A DNA stretch of 10,918 nucleotides from Thiotrichaceae bacterium (GTDB lineage Bacteria > Pseudomonadota > Gammaproteobacteria > Thiotrichales > Thiotrichaceae), in NCBI GenBank assembly GCA_027009095.1, contig JALVDG010000207.1:1-10918 (forward strand), written 5' to 3'. Shown here piece after piece: positions 6,702 through 10,918 of the stretch; the first letter of the stretch is position 1; each line of letters begins with the position of its first letter. Made by a program: the position numbers and the translations under genes. The notes below the pieces were generated by a model. The model was not told where the DNA came from. It searched no databases and was given only the letters and a program-made list of their open reading frames with translations.

Positions 6702-7310
6702 CTAATTTACAAACTCACTCCAAGTATATTGAGGATCTTCATCTTCCGTTACTTTTGTCCAGTACAACTCCCCCGAATTTCGCCAAGGATCAAGCAGGAT
6801 ACCAGTATTAAAGTCTGCTCCTTTAGCAACAACAACCAGAGAATTATGCTCGTTTTTCAAGCGTCTATTAGCGACACCTCTGAGTAAATCGAATGTTTTA
6901 AGGTTTTTCTTTTTCATATGAGCTGTCATATCATCCGCCCATTGCCAACAAAGCCCCCGATCACGATACTTTGCATTCACTAATACATTTTGTAATTGCG
7001 GCGGGTAAACAAGATTATATTGATTTGCTAACACCATCGGATAAACAATAGCATCATAAGCAATATCATCAGCTTCTGCTTGACTTGTATTTGGACCTAA
7101 AGCTTTAAGAGCACGAGACAGATCAGCAATAGATTTTTTCTGTTTATTAGTAAGAATACGAGCAACTGGACGGTTACCTTCCATCTTTACATTATCGTAG
7201 CTCACACTACAGCCACCAAGCAGATTTAAGCTCACTACGCTAACCAATAAGTAGACCCAAGATATTATTCTTTGCTTAAATCGCAAGTGATTTTTTCTTA
7301 CTACAAACAT
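6702..7310 (-). CDS. Lipoprotein with possible Cys-His-Asp catalytic triad
   Basis: The 202-residue product has an N-terminal basic stretch, a hydrophobic segment (about 15-31) and lipobox LGGC with Cys34, so it should be lipid-anchored in the envelope. The residues after Cys are Ser-Val. The mature domain contains RGLCWQWADDM (Cys121), EHNSLVVVAKG (His155) and GILLDPWRNSGELYW (Asp174). A Cys at the start of a helix, a His opening a strand and an Asp on the next strand is the pattern of papain/NlpC/transglutaminase-like cysteine enzymes. The order and spacing fit, but the specific family is not recognised and catalysis is an inference. It could also be a non-enzymatic relative. The ribosome site is weak (AAGAG). 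A small secreted-peptide gene lies 101 bases upstream on the same strand and may share its transcript. Confidence 0.8.
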   Translation of the reverse strand: MFVVRKNHLRFKQRIISWVYLLVSVVSLNLLGGCSVSYDNVKMEGNRPVARILTNKQKKSIADLSRALKALGPNTSQAEADDIAYDAIVYPMVLANQYNLVYPPQLQNVLVNAKYRDRGLCWQWADDMTAHMKKKNLKTFDLLRGVANRRLKNEHNSLVVVAKGADFNTGILLDPWRNSGELYWTKVTEDEDPQYTWSEFVN

Positions 7311-7411
7311 TTTTATCTACTCTTAAAAAACTATTTTGAATCACATGTAGATCCTTGAATATACGAGTTACGTGATAAATATACTTTTAGATACAGACAA
7401 ACGGGATAAAA

Positions 7412-7537
7412 CTAGTTGATACATTGACCACCCAGAGACAAATTGATTGTATCTTTACCTACAACAACATCCGCTTTAATTGGCTCAACTAAAATAATAA
7501 TGACACCAATAATTATACTATATATTATTTTTTTCAT
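7412..7537 (-). CDS. 41-residue secreted peptide, unknown function
   Basis: This short gene begins MKKIIYSIIIGV, continues as a hydrophobic core to about residue 17, then EPIKA. It looks like a Sec signal peptide with likely cleavage after Ala22. The predicted mature peptide is DVVVGKDTINLSLGGQCIN, 19 residues with one Cys. A purine-rich Shine-Dalgarno (GGGGAG, part of a longer AG-rich run) lies just upstream of the ATG. The frame is closed by TAG. The combination of ribosome site, lysine-rich start, hydrophobic core and AxA-like end argues for a real gene despite its length. It is followed on the same strand by the Cys-His-Asp lipoprotein gene. A palindromic element ends 18 bases upstream of its start. 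I know no matching family. Confidence 0.5.
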   Translation of the reverse strand: MKKIIYSIIIGVIIILVEPIKADVVVGKDTINLSLGGQCIN

Positions 7538-7555
7538 ATCTCCCCCTCTCACTCT

Positions 7556-7754
7556 ACCTGAATCCGTGACTTCAATGCGAATAACAGGGGATAAGATATT
7601 GGTCTAGCACGGAATTTTAAAAAATCTTAGCTTCCCCCTTAGGTCTAGTGAGCACTACTGTACCCAATTATGCTTTAGTGTAAGCGGGTATTTTTTAGTC
7701 TGTAATGGATCAATAGCTTATGCTATCTGCCGTAGTGAAGTCACTGATTCAGGT
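7556..7754. repeat. ~199-bp palindromic, MITE-like element
   Basis: The outer arms ACCTGAATCCGTGACTTCA (7556-7574) and TGAAGTCACTGATTCAGGT (7736-7754) are inverted repeats matching at 18 of 19 positions. Similarity continues inward. ATAAGATATTGGTC on the left matches ATAAGCTATTGATC read from the right arm on the other strand, then TAAAAAAT matches TAAAAAAT. The centre is a perfect TAGTG-AG-CACTA palindrome (7646-7657). The whole unit can therefore fold into one long imperfect hairpin. It encodes nothing. No clear target-site duplication is seen. It may be a miniature inverted-repeat transposable element or a large regulatory hairpin. It lies immediately upstream of the small secreted-peptide gene and may carry that gene's promoter. 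Confidence 0.65.
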
Positions 7755-7919
7755 TTCTATTAATAATTTAAGATCAAAATAAAAGAAACTCGCCACACAA
7801 ACTCCCCGATAATGTCCCCATTCATCAATATAGATCATTTATTAATCTATCTCTATTTTTTGAATAACCACTTATCGGTTTATTTTTATTAATTGATATT
7901 ATACAGATATTAGTTATTA
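7755..7919. other. AT-rich intergenic region without a gene
   Basis: This stretch, downstream of the Sel1-repeat gene, shows no supported reading frame. ATAGAT (7830-7835) and ATCTAT (7845-7850) form a 6-bp stem followed by CTCTATTTTTT. This is terminator-like on the plus strand, but no plus-strand gene precedes it. No convincing terminator for the Sel1 gene is visible. Confidence 0.4.
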
Positions 7920-9101
7920 CTATTTTCCAGCAGCATTCAAACGTTGTAGTGCTTTTCGAGCAGAGGGTACGCCTTTTTGGGCTGCTTTCTGAAACCAGAT
8001 TCGTGCCTGACGAAAATCACGCTTTGTACCATAGCCATTAGCATACATAGCACCAACACTGTACATTGCCATAGGCACACCTTTTGCGGCTGCTTTACGA
8101 TACCAAGCAAGTGCCAGACCATGATTTTTCTTTACTCCAATTCCATCAACATATAAATCACCTAAAAGAAACATAGAGCCAGGTAGTTGTTTCTTTGCAG
8201 CTTTCGATATCCATTGAAATGCTTGATAAACATTCTTCTTAGTACCCTTTCCTTCAAGATACATTAAGCCAACATTGTGTTGAGCCAGAGGAATGTTTTT
8301 ATCAGCTGCTTTTTTAAACCACTGAAACGCTTGATAAGGATTTTTCTTTGTACCAAGACCTTTAATATACATTGCACCTAGGCTGTAATAAGCAGGTATC
8401 ATTTTTTTATCAGCTGCTATTTTCATGTTCTTAAAAGCATGATAAGGATTCTTTTTTGTTCCCATACCATTTGCGTACATCAATCCCAATAAATAATTAA
8501 CCGCAGGGTTTCCTGATTTTTCAGCCATTTTTGCATAGCGAAAGGCTTTGCCTAAATTCTGCTTCACTCCAACGCCATTTAAAAAACGTTCACTTAACAT
8601 GATTTGAACATCTGTCATGCCTTTATTTGCCGCTTTTTCATACCAATGGATAGCAGCCCCCATATTCTTCTTGGTACCATGACCATTTTCGTACATGATG
8701 CCTAAACCACGAAATGCATCAACAATACCTTTTTGTGCCGCCTTAGTATAAAGCTGAAAGGCTTTAGAAAGATTTTTCTTAGTACCTATGCCTGTTGCAT
8801 ACATGGAGCCTAATGCATATTGTGCAGCAGCATGATTTTTTGCCGCGGCTTTAGTAAACCATTGAAAAGCAAGATAAGGGTTCTTCTTAACACCTTGTCC
8901 TTGCATGTACAGCTCACCTAAAATGTACTGACCAGCAGGGTCTCCTTTTTTTGCAAAAACAGAAGAGATACGAAAAACATTGCCATAATCTTTGCGCTTA
9001 TAAGCAGCTCGAAGATCGGCGTTAGCATCCGCAAAAACAATACTACTTGAAAATAAAAAGGCAAAGGTAAAAAGAAGAAGGAGATTTTTTTTGATATTCA
9101 T
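7920..9101 (-). CDS. Exported Sel1-repeat protein (nine repeats)
   Basis: The 393-residue protein has a Sec signal peptide (MNIKKNLLLLFTFAFLF, likely cut after Ala24). A short helical region (about 25-53) is followed by nine Sel1-like repeats of exactly 36 residues, starting at about 54, 90, 126, 162, 198, 234, 270, 306 and 342. Each has the A-x-x-x-L-G-x-M/L-Y ... G-x-G-T/V-K-K/R-N/D ... A-F-x-W-x-x-K-A-A pattern. Sel1 repeats form alpha-helical solenoids that bind other proteins; known members act in signalling, envelope assembly and host interaction. No enzymatic domain is present, so a periplasmic scaffold is the safest reading. The KKN turn recurs in nearly all repeats and there are no insertions between repeats. 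The ribosome site (CAGG) is modest. It stands alone on the minus strand. Confidence 0.92.
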   Translation of the reverse strand: MNIKKNLLLLFTFAFLFSSSIVFADANADLRAAYKRKDYGNVFRISSVFAKKGDPAGQYILGELYMQGQGVKKNPYLAFQWFTKAAAKNHAAAQYALGSMYATGIGTKKNLSKAFQLYTKAAQKGIVDAFRGLGIMYENGHGTKKNMGAAIHWYEKAANKGMTDVQIMLSERFLNGVGVKQNLGKAFRYAKMAEKSGNPAVNYLLGLMYANGMGTKKNPYHAFKNMKIAADKKMIPAYYSLGAMYIKGLGTKKNPYQAFQWFKKAADKNIPLAQHNVGLMYLEGKGTKKNVYQAFQWISKAAKKQLPGSMFLLGDLYVDGIGVKKNHGLALAWYRKAAAKGVPMAMYSVGAMYANGYGTKRDFRQARIWFQKAAQKGVPSARKALQRLNAAGK

Positions 9102-9212
9102 AGTGGCCTGATTTTATTAATGTAAGTCAAAGAAGGGTTTAAGGAGTGTGCACGAAATAACTTTAATAACAATAACACTTATCCACCCTACAAATCACAA
9201 TGGCAAAGGTAT

Positions 9213-9235
9213 TATAAACTATCGTAATGTTTATA
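9213..9235. terminator. Weak hairpin downstream of ubiK
   Basis: TATAAAC and GTTTATA form a perfect 7-bp AT-rich stem around a 9-base loop, 22 bases beyond the minus-strand ubiK stop. There is no clear T run. It may end the ubiK transcript or lie in the Sel1 gene's upstream region. Nothing else is evident in 9102-9257. Confidence 0.25.
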
Positions 9236-9257
9236 GTTATACGCTTGATATTTTAGT

Positions 9258-9518
9258 CTATGTAGATTTATTATCTGTATCCAATTTAGCCGTTAGCTCA
9301 TCAACTAAAACTTCGAGTGCTTCAAGTTTTTCGCGAGTGCGCAATAAAACAGCCGTTTGAGTATCAAACTCTTCACGACTCACTAAATTCATCTTGCGTA
9401 GTCCACTTTCGAGTCCTGAACGAAGATTTTGTTCCATATCTTCTCGTAAATGATGAGCAGAAGATGGAAGTAAAGAGGACAAACGTTTTGCTAGTCCTTC
9501 TAGGTGATTGCTATTCAT
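9258..9518 (-). CDS. ubiK: Ubiquinone biosynthesis accessory factor UbiK
   Basis: UbiK (YqiC, BMFP-domain family) is a small trimer-forming coiled-coil protein that works with UbiJ to support aerobic ubiquinone synthesis at the membrane. The 86-residue product is slightly shorter than the E. coli protein. It carries the hallmark LVSREEFDTQTAVLLRTREK (45-64), followed by a C-terminal coiled-coil heptad stretch (about 54-80). The N-terminal half is amphipathic (LEGLAKRLSSLLPSS), consistent with lipid association in this family. No clear Shine-Dalgarno precedes the start, but the length fits the family. A TATAAT box on the minus strand lies 15-20 bases upstream, so the leader would be very short. 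The gene is divergent from the 401-residue gene. Confidence 0.93.
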   Translation of the reverse strand: MNSNHLEGLAKRLSSLLPSSAHHLREDMEQNLRSGLESGLRKMNLVSREEFDTQTAVLLRTREKLEALEVLVDELTAKLDTDNKST

Positions 9519-9589
9519 AGGTATGAATCCGTATTATATTTGTGTGTGCTATATTTTAGTAAATAATTTAAAAAGAAGATAAGAATTAT
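9519..9589. promoter_or_regulatory. Divergent promoter region of ubiK and the 401-residue gene
   Basis: In this 71-base gap the minus strand has a consensus TATAAT (9538-9533) serving ubiK, with only a weak -35 upstream. On the plus strand TATATT (9550-9555) is a possible -10, and AAGAAG near 9573-9578 is a distant, weak ribosome site for the gene at 9590. The boxes are seen; their use is inferred. Confidence 0.35.
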
Positions 9590-10795
9590 ATGAAATTAAC
9601 TCCGCGTGAAATATCAACCCCTCGTCCCACTATGTCGCTTACCATCCCAGAAGGTATGGCTCCTGTTGAATTTTTCAACAGCCCTGCCAACTTACAAAAT
9701 TTAGCGCAAGAAAATGGCTTGTTTAGAACCCCTGAAGATTGGTTGATGTATCGTAAGCTAATTGGGCATAGTTCTGAGTTTGATACCTCCATTATTTTAG
9801 ACACCTCTCGACGTATTCTGGATCCCTTAGGTCGTCCTGTAAGACGTGATCAACTTAGTAGACAAGAGAAAAAAGTATGGTCGCGAATGACACAAATTAT
9901 CTGCGAATATATGTTTGAGAAATACCCTGATCCGAAAAAGCATTTAGTGCTTTGTGGTGAGGCGAGCCTTGATTCTACTTGGCCGCTTAATAAGCCAGGT
10001 GTACCAAGTATCCGCATGATTCACAATCACTTTATGGTATTTCCTTATAAAGACCTAAAAGCGGCAGATAGTGCGAATCCAAACAACGTCAACCTAACGG
10101 ACAGTGGACATAATACCTTATTTTTACGTCGTCTTAGCTCTATCTATCATGAATTTTTAGAAGTATTAGACTTACAGCTACTAAAACAAATTCCATCTGA
10201 AGAATCTGCCTTAGAGCTTACAGGCTACCCACAAGGCTTGCCAAGTTGGGAACTACAAGGCGGCGCTGAAAAGCTTAAAGATCAATATTTTTGGTATGAG
10301 TACGAACAAATACTCAGAGGCTTCCTCGATTTTTATCAAACTTTCTTCTCCTTAGTAGCCACTGGCGATGAAAAAATTCCAGAAGATGCTAACTTTCCTG
10401 ATCAAATACGTGATGTACTCTTAAATAATCATCAATTTATTCGAGTAGCCCGTGACCTGCGTGAACAGATTGTACTTGATCCTAAATTTGCAAATGAAAT
10501 ACGTTGGCGACCTGCGTATAAGCAGATTATGTACCGCGATCAAAAAGGACGCATTATCGTCACCATCTCACAAAACTCGGTGGGTAACGCGATTACAGAA
10601 CTATTAGGTATCGTCGTGAACCGCTATGAAAATGTAGAGGAGTATGCTGCGCTAGAACCTGCATTAGTGGGAAGATTATTAGAAGCAAGAGAACGTTTAA
10701 TCGATGCAAATCTTGGTGAAGCAATCTCTGCACCTTCTTGGCCCAATGGTGAATATGTTGCAACATTAAAGACGGCTAAAAAAGACAAGTCTTAA
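9590..10795 (+). CDS. Conserved-looking soluble protein of unknown function
   Basis: I do not recognise this 401-residue protein. It has no signal peptide or membrane segment, so it is probably cytoplasmic. A notable segment is GVPSIRMIHNHFMVFPYKDL (137-156). Its H145-N-H147 followed by hydrophobic residues is loosely like the HxH of HIT/GalT-type nucleotidyl enzymes, but the usual flanking features are not evident. Other distinct stretches are SRRILDPLGRPVRRDQLS (73-90), EKLKDQYFWYEYEQILRGF (227-245) and SQNSVGNAITELLGIVVNRY (327-346). The length, even composition and lack of low complexity suggest a real enzyme-like protein. The start is uncertain: ATG codons at residues 15 and 23 are alternatives and the ribosome site is weak. 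It is divergent from ubiK, and an inverted copy of the window's short repeat starts at its stop codon. Confidence 0.85.
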   Translation: MKLTPREISTPRPTMSLTIPEGMAPVEFFNSPANLQNLAQENGLFRTPEDWLMYRKLIGHSSEFDTSIILDTSRRILDPLGRPVRRDQLSRQEKKVWSRMTQIICEYMFEKYPDPKKHLVLCGEASLDSTWPLNKPGVPSIRMIHNHFMVFPYKDLKAADSANPNNVNLTDSGHNTLFLRRLSSIYHEFLEVLDLQLLKQIPSEESALELTGYPQGLPSWELQGGAEKLKDQYFWYEYEQILRGFLDFYQTFFSLVATGDEKIPEDANFPDQIRDVLLNNHQFIRVARDLREQIVLDPKFANEIRWRPAYKQIMYRDQKGRIIVTISQNSVGNAITELLGIVVNRYENVEEYAALEPALVGRLLEARERLIDANLGEAISAPSWPNGEYVATLKTAKKDKS

Positions 10796-10868
10796 ACTAA
10801 TATTACGCAGTCACTTTTTTAGAATATCAACGAAAGTGTTCGTAGCCATTTTTAGTTTAAGTTCTTGT
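10795..10868 (-). repeat. Dispersed short repeat, copy 3 (inverted)
   Basis: Read on the minus strand, the core (10845 to 10795) matches copy 1 closely. It has CTACGAA, TTCG, TGATATTCTAAA, TGACTGCGTAA and a terminal AGTT. A further 20-odd bases upstream of the core also match, giving 22 of 28 positions identical to copy 1 across that block. The CGAA/TTCG stem is kept and lengthened to ACGAA/TTCGT, with a changed loop, CACT. The second stem is ACTG/TAGT, kept through a G-T wobble. The repeat begins at the last base of the preceding gene's stop codon. Confidence 0.75.
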
Positions 10869-10880
10869 AACTAGTCAGCC

Positions 10881-10899
10881 CTGAAAAAATGCTTTTCAG
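10881..10899. terminator. Hairpin beyond repeat copy 3
   Basis: CTGAAAA and TTTTCAG form a perfect 7-bp stem around AATGC, about 85 bases after the stop of the 401-residue gene. The following bases are TAAAATATTT rather than a clean T run. This is a possible terminator, or part of the next intergenic region cut off by the window end. Confidence 0.3.
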
Positions 10900-10918
10900 T
10901 AAAATATTTCCAGACACT

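Noticed and set aside
7706..7753. Kinship between the palindromic element and the three-copy short repeat
   Set aside because: Only brief words such as CGTAG and TGATTC/TGATATTC are shared. No extended alignment holds, so they are treated as separate families.
6702..7754. Toxin-antitoxin or bacteriocin reading of the small peptide and lipoprotein
   Set aside because: No immunity, export or antitoxin-like partner is present, and the peptide has a Sec-type rather than a double-glycine leader.
9148..9360. Plus-strand GTG-start frame of 70 residues preceded by AAGGAG
   Set aside because: The AAGGAG is only one base from the GTG, too close to work. The frame runs antisense into ubiK and its product is Ser/Thr-rich without domain features.

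Overview
The window looks like chromosomal DNA from a low-GC, AT-rich gammaproteobacterium. RuvA and RuvB are of gammaproteobacterial type, and a UbiK (YqiC) homologue is a ubiquinone-biosynthesis factor of Proteobacteria. A CsdA/DeaD-type helicase and a ZntR-like MerR regulator point the same way. Nothing seen identifies the genus. There are no rRNA, tRNA or CRISPR features and no transposase gene.

Layout. Positions 83-1695 hold ruvA-ruvB (Holliday junction branch migration), translationally coupled by an ATGA overlap. Converging on them is a small outer-membrane-type lipoprotein gene (1798-2433, minus strand) with an internally duplicated domain. A deaD-like RNA helicase (start placed at 2634) is divergent from it. 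After the helicase come two direct copies of a short repeat and a 79-residue single-pass membrane protein gene (minus strand). Positions 5051-6629 hold a metal-resistance operon. It has a MerR-type promoter with a 20-bp spacer and a dyad, then a ZntR-like regulator overlapping by ATGA an SO_0444-type Cu/Zn efflux permease with a His/Cys-rich loop. A strong hairpin closes the operon.

Positions 6702-9101 are a minus-strand run of exported proteins. It has a lipoprotein with an apparent Cys-His-Asp triad, a 41-residue secreted peptide gene, a ~199-bp palindromic (MITE-like) element just upstream of that peptide gene, and a periplasmic protein of nine gapless 36-residue Sel1 repeats. Then come ubiK (minus strand) and, divergent from it, an unrecognised 401-residue protein. 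A third, inverted copy of the short repeat starts right at the stop codon of that last gene.

The most unusual material is small: the dispersed 3'-end repeat family, the palindromic element, the tiny secreted peptide beside a possible cysteine hydrolase lipoprotein, and the compact zinc-sensor/efflux operon with a His-to-Glu change at a ZntR zinc ligand. No complete new multi-gene system is evident.
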